A DNA stretch of 64,000 bases from Rhynchopus sp. YZ270_cl-10 (GCA_964035575.1 OZ037934.1:1-64000), one strand, 5' to 3'; shown: positions 1 to 12,561, numbered from the stretch's first letter. Made by a program: numbers and translations. The notes: generated from the letters alone by a model not told the origin.

Positions 1-3000
1 GGTTTGCGGGTTTGCGGGGTTTGCGGGTTTGCGGGTTTGCGGTTGCGGGTTTGCGGCTGTTTGCGGGTATTGCGGGTTTGCGGGTTTTGCGGGTTTGGGG
101 TTTGCGGTGGTTTGCGGGTTTGCGGGTTTGCGGGTTTGCGGGTTTGCGGGTTTGCGGGTTTGGGTTTGCGGGTTTGCGGGTTTGCGGGTTTGCGGGTTTG
201 CGGGTTTGCGGGTTTGCGGGTTTGCGGGTTTGCGGGTTTGCGGGTTTGCGGGTTGCGGGTTTGCGGGTTTGCGGGTTTGCGGGTTTGCGGGTTTGCGGTT
301 TGCGGGTTTGCGGGTTTGCGGGTTTGCGGGTTTGCGGGTTTGCGGTTTGCGGGTTTGCGGGTTTGCGGGTTTGCGGGTTTGCGGGTTTGCGGGTTTGCGG
401 GTGGGTTTGCGGGTTTGCGGGTTTGCGGGTTTGCGGGTTTGCGGTTTGCGGGTTTGCGGGTTTGCGGGTTTGCGGGTTTGCGGGTTTGCGGGTTTGCGGT
501 TTGCGGGTTTGCGGTTTGCGGGTTTGCGGGTTTGCGGGTTTGCGGGTTTGCGGGTTTGCGGGTTTGCGGGTTTGCGGGTTTGCGGGTTTGCGGGTTTGCG
601 GGTTTGCGGGTTTGCGGGTTTGCGGGTTTGCGGGTTTGCGGTTTGCGGGTTTGCGGGTTTGCGGGTTTGCGGGTTTGCGGGTTTGCGGGTTTGCGGGTTT
701 GCGGGTTTGCGGGTTTGCGGGTTTGCGGGTTTGCGGGTTTGCGGGTTTGCGGGTTTGCGGGTTTACGGGTTTGCGGGTTTGCGGGTTTGCGGGTTTGCGG
801 GTTTGCGGGTTTGCGGGTTTGCGGGTTTGCGGGTTTGCGGGTTTGCGGGTTTGCGGGTTTGCGGGTTTGCGGGTTTGCGGTTTGCGGGTTTGCGGGTTTG
901 CGGGTTTGCGGGGTTTGCGGGTTTGCGGGTTTGCGGGTTTGCGGGTTTGCGGGTTTGCGGGTTTGCGGGTTTGCGGGTTTGCGGGTTTGCGGGTTTGCGG
1001 GTTTGCGGGTTTGCGGGTTTGCGGGTTTGCGGGTTTGCGGGTTTGCGGGTTTGCGGGTTTGCGGGTTTGCGGGTTTGCGGGTTTGCGGGTTTGCGGTGTT
1101 TGCGGGTTTGCGGGTTTGCGGGTTTGCGGGTTTGCGGGTTTGCGGGTTTGCGGGTTTGCGGGTTTGCGGGTTTGCGGTTTGCGGGTTTGCGGGTTTGCGG
1201 GTTTGCGGGTTTGCGGGTTTGCGGGTTTGCGGGTTTGCGGGTTTGCGGGTTTGCGGGTTGCGGGTTTGCGGGTTTGCGGGTTTGCGGGTTTGCGGGTTTG
1301 CGGGTTTGCGGTTTGCGGGTTGCGGGTTTGCGGGTTTTGCGGGTTTGACGGGTTTGCGGGTTTGCGGGTTTGCGGGTTTGCGGGTTTGCGGGTTGCGGTT
1401 TGCGGGTTTGCGGGTTTGCGGGTTTGCGGGTTTGCGGGTTTGCGGGTTTGCGGGTTTGCGGGTTTGCGGGTTTGCGGGTTTGCGGGTTTGCGGGTTTGCG
1501 GGTTTGCGGGTTTGCGGGTTTGCGGGTTTGCGGGTTTGCGGGTTTGCGGGTTTGCGGGTTTGCGGGTTTGCGGGTTTGCGGTTTGCGGGTTTGCGGGTTT
1601 GCGGGTTTGCGGGTTTGCGGGTTTGCGGGTTTGCGGGTTTGCGGGTTTGCGGGTTTGCGGGTTTGCGGGTTTGCGGGTTTGCGGGTTTGCGGGTTTGCGG
1701 GTTTGCGGGTTTGCGGGTTTGCGGGTTTGCGGGTTTGCGGGTTTGCGGGTTTGCGGGTTTGCGGGTTTGCGGGTTTGCGGGTTTGACGGGTTTGCGGGTT
1801 TGCGGGTTTGCGGGTTTGCGGGTTTGCGGGTTTGCGGGTTTGCGGGTTTGCGGGTTTGCGGGTTTGCGGGTTTGCGGGTTGCGGGTTTGCGGGTTTGCGG
1901 GTTTGCGGGTTTGCGGTTTTGCGGGTTTGCGGGTTTGCGGGTTTGCGGGTTTGCGGGTTTGCGGGTTTGCGGGTTTGCGGGTTTGCGGGTTTGCGGGTTT
2001 GCGGGTTTGCGGGTTTGCGGGTTTGCGGGTTTGCGGGTTTGCGGGTTTGCGGGTTTGCGGGTTTGCGGGTTTGCGGGTTTGCGGGTTTGCGGGTTTGCGG
2101 GTTTGCGGGTTTGCGGGTTTGCGGGTTTGCGGGTTTGCGGGTTTGCGGGTTTGCGGGTTTGCGGGTTTGCGGTTTGCGGGTTTGCGGGTTTGCGGGTTTG
2201 CGGGTTTGCGGGTTTGCGGGTTTGCGGGTTTGCGGGTTTGCGGTAGCGGGTTTGCGGGTTTGCGGGTTTGCGGGTTTGCGGGGTTTGCGGGTTTGCGGGT
2301 TTGCGGGTTTGCGGGTTTGCGGGTCGTTGCGGGTTTGCGGGGTTTGCGGGTTTGCGGGTTTGCGGGTTTGCGGGTTTGCGGTTTGCGGGTTTGCGGGTTT
2401 GCGGGTTTGCGGGGTTTGCGGGTTTGCGGGTTTGCGGTGTTTGCGGGTTTGCGGGTTGCGGGTTTGCGGGTTTGCGGGTTTGCGGGTTTGCGGGTTTTCG
2501 GGTTTGCGGGTTTGCGGGTTTGCGGGTTTGCGGGTTTGCGGGTTGCGGGTTTGCGGGTTTGCGGGTTTGCGGGTTTGCGGGTTTGCGGTGTTTGCGGGTT
2601 TGCGGGTTTGCGGGTTTGCGGGTTTGCGGGTTTGCGGGTTTGCGGGTTTGCGGGTTTGCGGGTTTGCGGGTTTGCGGGTTTGCGGGTTTGCGGGTTTGCG
2701 GGTTGCGGGTTTGCGGGTTTGCGGGTTTGCGGGTTTGCGGGTTTGCGGGTTTGCGGGTTTGCGGGTTTGCGGGTTTGCGGGTTTGCGGGTTTGCGGGTTT
2801 GCGGGTTTGCGGGTTTGCGGGTTTGCGGGTTTGCGGGTTTGCGGTTTGCGGGTTTGCGGGTTTGCGGGTTTGCGGGTTTGCGGGTTTGCGGGTTTGCGGG
2901 TTTGCGGGTTTGCGGGTTTGCGGGTTTGCGGGTTTGCGGGTTTGCGGGTTTGCGGGTTTGCGGGTGTTTGCGGGTTTGCGGGTTTGCGGGTTTGCGGGTT

Positions 3001-5361
3001 TGCGGGTTTGCGGGTTTGCGGGTTTGCGGGTTTGCGGGTTTGCGGGTTTGCGGGTTTGCGGGTTTGCGGGTTTGCGGGTTTGCGGGTTTGCGGGTTTGCG
3101 GGTTTGCGGGTTTGCGGGTTTGCGGGTTTGCGGGTTTGCGGGGTTGCGGGTTTGCGGGTTTGCGGGGTTTGCGGGTTTGCGGGTTTGCGGGTTTGCGGGT
3201 TTTGCGGGTTTGCGGGTTTGCGGGTTGCGGGTTTGCGGGTTTGCGGGTTTGCGGGTTTGCGGGTTTGCGGGTTTGCGGGTTGCGGGTTTGCGGGTTTGCG
3301 GGTTTGAGGGTTTGCGGGTTTGCGGGTTGCGGGGTTTGCGGGGTTGCGGGTTTGAGGGTTTGAGGGTTTGCGGGTTTGCGGGTTTGCGGGTTTGCGGGTT
3401 TGCGGGTTTGCGGGTTTGCGGGGTTGAGGGTTTGAGGGTTTGCGGGTTTGCGGGTTTGCGGGTTTGCGGGTTTGCGGGTTTGCGGTTTGCGGGTTCGGGT
3501 TGCGGGTTTGACGGGTTTGCGGGTTTGCGGTTTGCGGGTTTGCGGGTTTGCGGGTTTGCGGGTTTGCGGTTTGCGGGTTTGCGGGTTTGCGGGTTTGCGG
3601 GTTTGCGGGTTTGCGGGTTTGCGGGTTTGCGGGTTTGCGGGTTTGCGGGTTTGCGGGTTTGCGGGTTTGCGGGTTTGCGGGTTTGCGGGTTTGCGGGTTT
3701 GCGGTTTGCGGGTTTGCGGGTTTGCGGGTTTGCGGGTTTGCGGGTTTGCGGGTTTGCGGGGTTTGCGGGTTTGCGGGTTTGCGGGTTTGCGGGTTTGCGG
3801 GTTTGCGGGTTTGCGGGTTTGCGGGTTTGCGGGGTTTGCGGGTTTGCGGGTTTGCGGGTTTGCGGGTTTGCGGGTTTGCGGGTTTGCGGGTTTGCGGGTT
3901 TGCGGGTTTGCGGGTTTGCGGTTTGCGGGTTTGCGGGTTTGCGGGTTTGCGGGTTTGCGGGTTTGCGGGTTTGCGGTTTGCGGGTTTGCGGGTTTGCGGG
4001 GTTTGCGGGTTTGCGGTTTGCGGGTTTGCGGGGTTTGCGGGTTTGCGGTTTGCGGGTTTACGGGTGGGGTTTGCGGGTTTGCGGGTTTGCGGGTTTACGG
4101 GTTTGCGGGTTTGCGGGTTTGCGGTGTTTGCGGGTTTGCGGGTTTACGGGTTTGCGGGGTTTGCGGGGTTTGCGGGTTTGCGGTTTGCGGGTTTGCGGGT
4201 TTGCGGGTTTGCGGGTTTTACGGGTTTGCGGTTTGCGGGTTTGCGGGGTTTGCGGGTTTACGGGTTTGCGGGTTTGCGGGTTTGCGGGTTTGCGGGTTTG
4301 CGGGTTTAGCGTTTGCGGGTTTGCGGTTTGCGGGTTTGCGGGTTTACGGTTTGCGGGTTTACGGGTTTGCGGGTTTACGGGTTTGCGGGTTTACGGGTTT
4401 GCGGGTTTGCGGTTTGCGGGTTTGCGGGTTTGCGGGTTTACGGGGTTTGCGGGTTTGCGGGTTTGCGGGTTTGCGGGTTTGCGGGGTTTACGGGTTTACG
4501 GGTTTGCGGGTTTGCGGGTTTGCGGGTTTGCGGGTTTGCGGGTTTGCGGGTTTACGGGTTTGCGGGGTTTGCGGGTTTGCGGGTTTACGGGTTTACGGGT
4601 TTACGGTTTGCGGGTTTACGGGTTTGCGGGTTTGCGGGTTTGCGGGTTTGCGGGTTTGCGGGTTTGCGGGTTTACGGGTTTGCGGGTTTGCGGGTTTGCG
4701 GGTTTACGGGTTTGCGGGTTTGCGGGTTTGCGGGTTTGCGGGTTTGCGGGTTTGCGGGTTTGCGGGTTTGCGGTTTGCGGGTTTGCGGGTTTGCGGGTTT
4801 GCGGGTTTGCGGGTTTGCGGGTTTGCGGGTTTGCGGGTTTACGGGTTTGCGGGTTTGCGGGTTTGCGGGTTTGCGGGTTTGCGGTTTGCGGGTTTGCGGG
4901 TTTGCGGGTTTACGGGTTTGCGAGTTTGCGGGTTTGCGGGTTTGCGGGTTTGCGGGTTTGCGGGTTTGCGGGTTTGCGGGTTTGCGGGTTTGCGGTTTGC
5001 GGGTTTGCGGGTTTGCGGGTTTGCGGGTTTGCGGGTTTGCGGGTTTGCGGGTTTGCGGGTTTGCGGGTTTGCGGGTTTGCGGGTTTGCGGGTTTGCGGGT
5101 TTGCGGGTTTGCGGGTTGCGGTTTGCGGGTTTGCGGGTTTGCGGGTTTGCGGGTTTGCGGGTTTGCGGGTTTGCGGGTTTGCGGGTTTGCGGGTTTGCGG
5201 GTTTGCGGGTTTGCGGGTTTGCGGGTTTGCGGGTTTGCGGGTTTGCGGGTTTGCGGGTTTACGGGTTTGCGGGTTTGCGGGTTTGCGGGTTTGCGGGTTT
5301 GCGGGGTTTGCGGGTTTGCGGGTTTGCGGGTTTGCGGGTTTGCGGGTTTGCGGGTTTGCGG
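1..5361 (+). repeat. 8-bp satellite (GTTTGCGG)n
   Basis: About 670 tandem copies of GTTTGCGG cover the first 5.4 kb, with scattered 1-nt indels that shift the register. Because 8 is not a multiple of 3 and the unit has no stop codon, all three plus frames are open for over 1000 codons, with 8-residue periodicity; I do not regard these as genes. The plus strand has a GGG run every 8 nt. Variant units cluster: GTTTGAGG near 3305-3440 and GTTTACGG mainly at 4050-5275. The array stops sharply at 5361. It is G-rich on the plus strand at the left end of the window, which is the wrong orientation for a left-hand telomere. Confidence 0.97.
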
Positions 5362-5490
5362 AGGTGCCTTTGGTCCACCTCAAAGAGTGCCCAGTTCTGG
5401 AGAAGCTTGCCCCCCCAGAAGCTAGGGGTTTCAGGATGCAGCCAACACATCCCGGCTCAATAGATACCATATTGTCGGAATACAAGACAG

Positions 5491-5820
5491 GGTTGTCTAG
5501 TTGGAGGTGGGTCAGGTCAAAAACGTGGTTTTGAAGATCCTCACTTCTTGTGTGTGTTTTTTTTTTTTGCTTTGCACAAAGACACACAAAGACAATCATG
5601 CTAACGTAAAAAAGGCCAGTCTCTTTCGGAAACCGGCCATGTTTTTGACAAAGTTGTGTGAGAAGAGTAATCTTCATGCTTCCATACCAATGGAGTACAG
5701 AAACTGTAGCTTTAGAAATCGTTGGTTGCTCTTTTTCTCTACACAGCTTTCGACATGTATATGCTCAGGGAAGCATGCCAGTAGCATAAACCATATGGTC
5801 GTTTTTGAAACCAATATTTC
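5491..5820 (+). repeat. Dispersed repeat R1, diverged copy a
   Basis: This segment aligns with 6093-6395 and 11826-12000, sharing GGCCAGTCTCTTTCG, the ACTGTAGCTTTAGAAATCG block and GGGAAGCATGCCAGTAG. It is the most diverged of three copies. The short open frames inside it are not conserved between copies, so I see no gene. The 130 bp between the satellite end and this repeat show nothing recognisable. Confidence 0.8.
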
Positions 5821-5941
5821 AATGGGTTACTGCAGCCTGCCACTTGCCACCTGTGGGTGATGGGTATGTCTGCACATATGTGTTTGGTCTGGGAAGCATG
5901 AAGAAGACACCAGTGTAAAAAATACGTGTGATCCGGGGGAC

Positions 5942-6052
5942 AAAAAAAAAGTTGATACTTTCTCGATTAATGCGTGTCATCCTTGCGCAGGGACCATGCT
6001 AATCTTCTCTGTATCGATCCAATTTTAACGGATGTCCCATTTCTGGGGTCCA
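5942..6052 (-). ncRNA. U6: U6 spliceosomal snRNA gene
   Basis: The minus strand carries the most conserved parts of U6: TAAAATTGG, the ATACAGAGAAGATTAGCATG block (ACAGAGA box that pairs with the 5' splice site, followed by the AGC triad region) and CTGCGCAAGGATGACACGC (internal stem-loop). ATCGAGAAA and a run of nine T, a pol III terminator, follow at 5942-5950. U6 is the catalytic RNA of the spliceosome, consistent with the spliced genes here. The stretch before the internal stem-loop reads GGTCCC where GGCCCC is usual. The 5' hairpin is CCC-AGAAAT-GGG followed by ACATCCG, as in plant-like U6. The exact 5' end is uncertain: GCACATATACT, normally inside metazoan U6 5' sequence, lies just upstream at 6052-6066. 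Confidence 0.93.
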
Positions 6053-6092
6053 GTATATGTGCACAAGGTGGTTGACAAGACAGGGGCCCCTT

Positions 6093-6548
6093 GTTGGAGT
6101 TGGGTCAGGGTCTGAATGTGGTTCTAAACTTCTGCTGTTGTTGTGTGGGTTTTTTTGCTTCTTGTGCACAAGACGATCGTGTTAACGTAAAAAAGGCCAG
6201 TCTCTTTCGAAACTGGCCATGTTTTGACAAAGTTGTGTGAGAAGATATAATCTTCATGCTTCCATACCAATGAAGTACAGAAACTGTAGCTTTAGAAATC
6301 GTTGGTTGCCTTTTTTCTCTACAACGTTCTGAGTACAGACGTGTCCTGGGAAGCATGCCAGTAGTGTAAAAAATATGATGGTTTTTTTGTACCTAACATC
6401 TTGTACACTGAGAAGGTTCTACACAAGTGGAAGCCTATATAAGGATATTAATAAGAGTCAAAAGGGGATTCTGAAGGGGTATTTGGGTAGTATGAGCTCA
6501 TATGAATCCATTAAAAGCGTCTATGGCATGATCTAAGCATCACATAAT
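6093..6548 (+). repeat. Dispersed repeat R1, copy b
   Basis: From about 6196 to 6548 this is nearly identical to 11826-12180, ending in both places at GATCTAAGCATCACATAATT. The 5' part also aligns with copy a at 5491. The U6 gene lies directly between copies a and b. There is no convincing coding potential. Confidence 0.88.
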
Positions 6549-9500
6549 TTCTGAAATCAATACCAACCACAATTTACGGCTATTTTTCCAGCAATAGCCG
6601 TATCATGGCTTATAACCATACCTAAGGATGTCCAATATGCTGGAAAAGTTAATAATCTTGGGTATATAGGGTTTTTGGGCACATTTGAGTCAATTGCGGG
6701 GTCTTACGATTTAATCTGAGCATCACACATATCCTAATCACCTATATAATCGAAAAACACATACAAAATGACCTACATAGCCGTAAAATGACCCAAATGT
6801 GCATATTCGGGTTGAAATTTCATTTTTTCGGAAAGTTTTTTTTTCTCAACAATTACATGGGTGAGTTCCGAGTACATTATGGGGTCGTAAGTTTTTATTC
6901 GAGCATCACACATTATGTAGAATAATTTATGCCATACAATGTTACCAAAAAAAGTCGATTTTTGGTCACTTTTTCAAAAATATGAAAATTCGATTTTTGG
7001 GTACTAGATAGGTCTTTCCGGTGCAAAAACGACCGTTAAATGGATTCTCCGGGGTCCTAAGGCCCCAAAAATCACTTTTGGACACACGGGCAATATCCCA
7101 GTATACCCTAGGAAATTGGTGGGAACCCAAAAATTGGCCTCAAAATCCGACCAAAACCAAGGTTTCTGTAGAGGTACATGTGAACCTCATGTGTGTTCTG
7201 GAGACCCATTTTGTTTTGAAAAGTGAATCTAAATAGCCAAAAATTTAAAACTCTTGTAGCGCATTCGGAATAGAGGGGGTATTCGCGAAAACCTGTGCGA
7301 AACATTTATCAATTCAGGTCTGACCCACATGGTCATGACCCCATATTTTGGGTGCGGAAAACACCCTATCTGTTGACCTACCGGCTTGTATGCCTGTATA
7401 CCTGGTTGGGTCAACTTTTTGAAAATTTCCTGGGCCATATACCCTATTTGGGCCCCCTGAATCCATTGCGACATCGTTTTTCCACATCCGAGTGAAAACT
7501 AATATATAGGATAACCCATGGGTATGGGTACCTCGCTCAATACCCCTAAAATCAGTGCTTTTGAAAATGACCCTATGGAAAAATGTATCCAAAATATTGA
7601 AACATGTTCTCCTGGCATCTGCAACACGATATTTTGGGCCCCCTGGGCCCCGGGGGCCCTACGGGCCCCCATATTCGCGAAAAGTTGGGCATTCCAGCTA
7701 GTGGGTCGGTACTGGGTATACAAACATCCCCCCAAAAAGTGAGATTTTGACCCCCCAAAAATGGCCATTTTTTTACTCCCCGGGACCTTCTCAGGTGTGT
7801 ATTCGGACCCTCTCGTGGTCTTAAACCGGATTTTTGGGGCCCCCACACCCTGGAATACCCCCCATAGTGTCGTTTTTTTACCCGCAGGGCCGATTTTTTA
7901 GAAAAAATTTGGTTTTTAAGGAACAACATTTACCCTGCGACACCTTGAAAAACAGGTGATTTTTGCCTTTTTCAGTTGTGTGTGTGCAGTGCCGCATTCC
8001 CCAGGCTTGGTGAAAGTTGTGCCTCAAATACCCCTATGTGGGTTGGAAAAATCAAATAAAGATAAAATTTTGAGGCAGCCTGGGGGTGTGCTATGGTAAA
8101 CAATTTGTGTGTGTAAAAATACCCCTAAAAAACACCCTAAAAATGGCTGTTTTTCGCCTATTTTTGGGGGTCGCCTGAGCTATTTTTTTCATTGGTTTGG
8201 CTTTTCCTGGGACCTGAAAATAGGGTCCTGGGCCCAATATGTCCCAATGAGGCCATTGGAATATCGATTTTTTCCAGATATGGGCCTCCTAGACCGAAAT
8301 TTTTGATTTTGGTGTTGCAAAAATTTTCGAAAATCCTGAAAAGTGCCCAAAAACACATAAAAACACGTGTATAGGCACACCCTATCGGCCCCCAGCATTG
8401 CCCAGGATTGTTGCAAATTTTCCCTGCATGGGGGCCCTCCGGGCCCCCTGGACCCATTGCGACCCGATTGGTTCACATTCCTGGAAAATTTGGTCCCTAA
8501 GACACATACGTGGTTAACATACCCCTGAAAAACACCCTATTTTTGACCCTAAAAAACACCCTATTTTTGACCCTGAAAACATGATTTTAGCAAATAGGGC
8601 AACTAGTTTGGTGATCCAGCGACCGACTCATGGGCCCAGTATGTCCAACAGGGCCATATGTTTGGTAAATTTTACCGGGGGCAAGGGGATGTACAAAAAA
8701 AAAGTGGATTTTTTACCTTAAAAAAATGGCCAAAAATAGGCCAAAAATGGCCATTTTTCGGCCATGTGACCCCCACAGCAACCCTATATAGACCCCCAAA
8801 AACCTAATATTTTTTTCCCAGCGATGTGTCCTGGGGGCCCTTCGGGCCCCCAGGACACATCGCAACCCCGTTTTTTCAAAAAGCTGGCCCTACGGGCCAA
8901 CTTTTTGAGGTGGCCTGTAGGGTGACCCCTTCAAAAAGCTGGAACCCGGATTTTGGGGTCAGGGGTCCCTTTATGCACTTTTATGTATAAAAAAATGTCT
9001 GGGGCGAGAAAATGCAAATTTTTGCCTGCAAACACACTGCATACTACGACAGGACCATATTCCATCTTATCAGGAAAAATTTCGGAGGTGTTAGTCATAA
9101 AAACAATTTAAAATTTTTTGAAAAAACATGAGATCTGGATAAAAGTTTTGACTGTACCTGTGGAAGGTGGGATTTTGCCTGTGTTTTGACTTTTTTTTTC
9201 AGTAAATAAACTTCTACTCATCTCCGGAGGCCGTCCGAGGTCGCAATTAACTCATTTTGACAATTTAGGGCCATATACCGCCCGTTTTTTCAAAAAGTTG
9301 AAAATTTTGGCCCCCAGGATTGGGTACAGCGTGTACTGAACCCTGATTTTCGAAAAATCTCAACTTTTGAAATTCGTCACTTATGGCAGCATGTATCTGA
9401 CACCCAATTTTGACTTTTCCCGTGAATCCATTCTGGTGCATATACACTATCTGGCACCCCTGAGTCCATTGCGGGGTCGTTTTTTCAAAAAGTCGACCGG

Positions 9501-9975
9501 ACTAATACCTAATATGACCCTGGGTATAGCGTACCGTCTCAGAAACACCCCAAAATCAGTGTTTTTGAAGGGTTCTCACAGCTAAAATCGATGAAAAAAT
9601 GTCAAAATCACTTTCCCGTGACCCAATAGCGTGAAATATGGCCCATGTGGGCCCCCAGGACCTATAACACCCCCAATCGGTCGATTCCATGCATATTTCA
9701 CACCCCCAGATATATGTGCCCATGGGGTGCCAGACCCCAAAATCATGATTTTTTCATGATTTTTGGCCCGATGCACTGACCTGCAGGGCCATACCGTCTA
9801 CCGGGGCAACCATATTTTTGAAAAATCGGCCTTGCATCGGGCCCAGTATGTCCCACAGGGTATGTTGCCCCAGATTCAGGTCCCCGCACAAGCCAAACCA
9901 ATATTTTAAAATCGATTTTTTTGAAAAATATATTTTTGAAAAAAAATCGTGATTTTTGGGATTTTGGTGATTTTT
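6549..9975. repeat. Old, diverged AT-rich repeat field with GGGCCC hairpins
   Basis: No gene is visible. The stretch is a patchwork of degenerate units related to the 401-bp array to its right: recurring AAAACACCCTA, TTGCGACCCG-TTTTTTC-AAAAAG and ATATGTCCCA motifs at irregular spacing. Several G/C-rich inverted repeats punctuate it, for example near 7640-7668, 8821-8863 and 8877-8907. Short open frames up to about 118 codons occur on both strands but show no domain and no shared frame. Confidence 0.6.
8821..8863. repeat. Perfect 20-bp hairpin, TTC loop
   Basis: Positions 8821-8840 are exactly complementary to 8844-8863, leaving a 3-nt TTC loop. The stem contains GGGGGCCC. A second imperfect hairpin with arms CAAAAAG/CTTTTTG and core GGCCC-TAC-GGGCC follows at 8877-8907. 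Confidence 0.9.
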
Positions 9976-11557
9976 ACAGTTTTGCACACCCTGAAAATCT
10001 ATTTTTTCGGCTCCGCCGGTGAAATATCGACATAATTTAGGTATGTTATGTGCATAATATACCCATTAGAGCCCATTCAAGTCACATTCCGACCATTTTT
10101 CGTGAATAAATGCAACTTTTTGTCACCGTGACCCCGAAAAATGACGATTTTTTGGTCGATTTTTTCGGCCAAAAATTTCGTACCACAGGGCCATACCATA
10201 TACTGGGATTATCAACTTTTTGAAAATGCGGCCTGGTATTCGGGTGTATATGTCCCATGGGGCCCATAGTAACCTTACTGGGTCATGCCCAAAGCCAATC
10301 TTAATAGTAAAATTCGATTTTCTGTGAAAAATATTTTGACCAAAAAATCGTCATTTTTCCGATTTTCGTCATTTTTACAGTTTTGCACACCCTGAAAATC
10401 GATATTTTCGGCTCCGCCGGTGTAATATCGACATAATTTAGGTATGTTATGTGCATAATATACCCATTAGAGCCCATTCAAGTCACATTCCGACCATTTT
10501 TCGTGAATAAATGCAACTTTTTGTCACCGTGACCCCGAAAAATGACGATTTTTTGGTCGATTTTTTCGGCCAAAAATTTCGTACCACAGGGCCATACCAT
10601 ATACTGGGATTATCAACTTTTTGAAAATGCGGCCTGGTATTCGGGTGTATATGTCCCATGGGGCCCATAGTAACCTTACTGGGTCATGCCCAAAGCCAAT
10701 CTTAATAGTAAAATTCGATTTTCTGTGAAAAATATTTTGACCAAAAAATCGTCATTTTTCCGATTTTCATCATTTTTACAGTTTTGCACACCCTGAAAAT
10801 CTATTTTTTCGGCTCCGCCGGTGAAATATCGACATAATTTAGGTATGTTATGTGCATAATATACCCATTAGAGCCCATTCAAGTCACATTCCGACCATTT
10901 TTCGTGAAAAAATGCAACTTTTTGTCACCGTGACCCCGAAAAATGACGATTTTTTGGTCGATTTTTTCGGCCAAAAATTTCGTACCACAGGGCCATACCA
11001 TATACTGGGATTATCAACTTTTTGAAAATACGGCCTGGTATTCGGGTGTATATGTCCCATGGGGCCCATAGTAACCTTACTGGGTCATGCCCAAAGCCAA
11101 TCTTAATAGTAAAATTCGATTTTCTGTGATAAATATTTTGACCAAAAAATCGTCATTTTTCCGATTTTCGTCATTTTTACAGTTTTGCACACCCTGAAAA
11201 TCGATTTTTTCGGCTCCGCCGGTGAAATATCGACATAATTTAGGTATGTTATGTGCATAATATACCCATTAGAGCCCATTCAAGTCACATTCCGACCATT
11301 TTTCGTGAAAAAATGCAACTTTTTGTCACCGTGACCCCGAAAAATGACGATTTTTTGGTCGATTTTTTCGGCCAAAAATTTCGTACCACAGGGCCATACC
11401 ATATACTGGGATTATCAACTTTTTGAAAATGCGGCCTGGTATTCGGGTGTATATGTCCCATGGGGCCCATAGTAACCTTACTGGGTCATGCCCAAAGCCA
11501 ATCTTAATAGTAAAATTCGATTTTCTGTGAAAAATATTTTCACCAAAAAATCGACTT
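9976..11557 (+). repeat. 401-bp tandem repeat, about 3.9 copies
   Basis: Units start at 9976, 10377, 10778 and 11179 (ACAGTTTTGCACACCCTGAA) and are almost identical, differing by a few substitutions such as GAAAAA/GATAAA. Each minus-strand unit shows the same 61-codon open frame, which is a by-product of the repetition and has no recognisable domain. The unit contains TTCGGCTCCGCCGG, a small GC-rich palindrome. Confidence 0.95.
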
Positions 11558-11825
11558 TTTTCAAAATATTTCTCAGTTAGACATTGTGTGATGCTCGGAT
11601 CTGACCGTACGACCCCGCAATTGACTCAGATGTGCTCAAATACCCCATATACCCAAGAAAAATGCATTTTAGAGTGAAAATAAGGTTCGTACAGAGGTCA
11701 TATGCCTGTGTACAGGTAAATTTGCCTGTAACCCCAATGTTTGAGCACCAGCTAAGTTGTAGAGAGGGCCTGATACTCGGATTTGACCAAGGCCCGCAAA
11801 CCCCAACCACAAACCCGTAACCAAG

Positions 11826-12180
11826 GCCAGTCTCTTTCGAAACTGGCCATGTTTTGACAAAGTTGTGTGAGAAGAATATAATCTTCATGCTTCCATACCA
11901 ATGAAGTACAGAAACTGTAGCTTTAGAAATCGTTGGTTGCCTTTTTTCTCTACAACGTTCTGAGTACAGACGTGTCCTGGGAAGCATGCCAGTAGTGTAA
12001 AAAATATGATGGTTTTTTTGTACCTAACATCTTGTACACTGAGAAGGTTCTACACAAGTGGAAGCCTATATAAGGATATTAATAAGAGTCAAAAGGGGAT
12101 TCTGAAGGGGTATTTGGGTAGTATGAGCTCATATGAATCCATTAAAAGCGTCTATGGCATGATCTAAGCATCACATAATT
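11826..12180 (+). repeat. Dispersed repeat R1, copy c
   Basis: Near-identical to 6196-6548, including the same right end at CACATAATT. Right of this boundary the sequence changes completely in both copies. The 268 bp between the 401-bp array and this copy (11558-11825) are unremarkable. Confidence 0.9.
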
Positions 12181-12561
12181 GATACCTCCGCGTCCTGAAA
12201 CAGCGCACAACCCAACACATGTGGCGCTGACCTCCCAAGCTCAGACCCCACAATAACCAGAACCCAGATGGCCACACACTGCAAAGCACCTCTCACTCAT
12301 CGCAGCAGCGCGTCTGTCCTTCCACAGATCCAGGACCGCGAACGACACAAACACTCCCCACTCAGGTGCCTCGGCTACCCAGCAGGGGTCAACGGTTGAC
12401 GCAAGGAGGTGAAGACCTCCCAAAGGTTTCACCACCAGTCGAACCAAAACTCTATCTGTACACTCCCTTGGAAAGTGGGGGTGAGAAAGGTCCGCATCAT
12501 CACACAGCAACTCTGTCCTTCTCGCCCCGTAAGGCTGACCCCGAACACCAGAATACCTCGC

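Noticed and set aside
1-5361. Long open frames of over 1000 codons (Cys/Gly/Leu/Arg-rich 8-residue repeats)
   Set aside because: All three plus frames are open because an 8-bp unit without stops repeats; it is a satellite, not a gene.
1-5361. Telomere at the left end of the window
   Set aside because: The G-rich strand points inward, the unit is not a known telomere repeat, and the array is irregular; an interstitial satellite fits better.
5362-5677. Minus-strand ORF running from unique sequence into the satellite
   Set aside because: Its length comes from the satellite; the unique part has no recognisable domain.
10082-11470. Four 61-codon minus-strand ORFs
   Set aside because: They are copies of one open stretch inside the 401-bp tandem repeat with no domain or initiation context.
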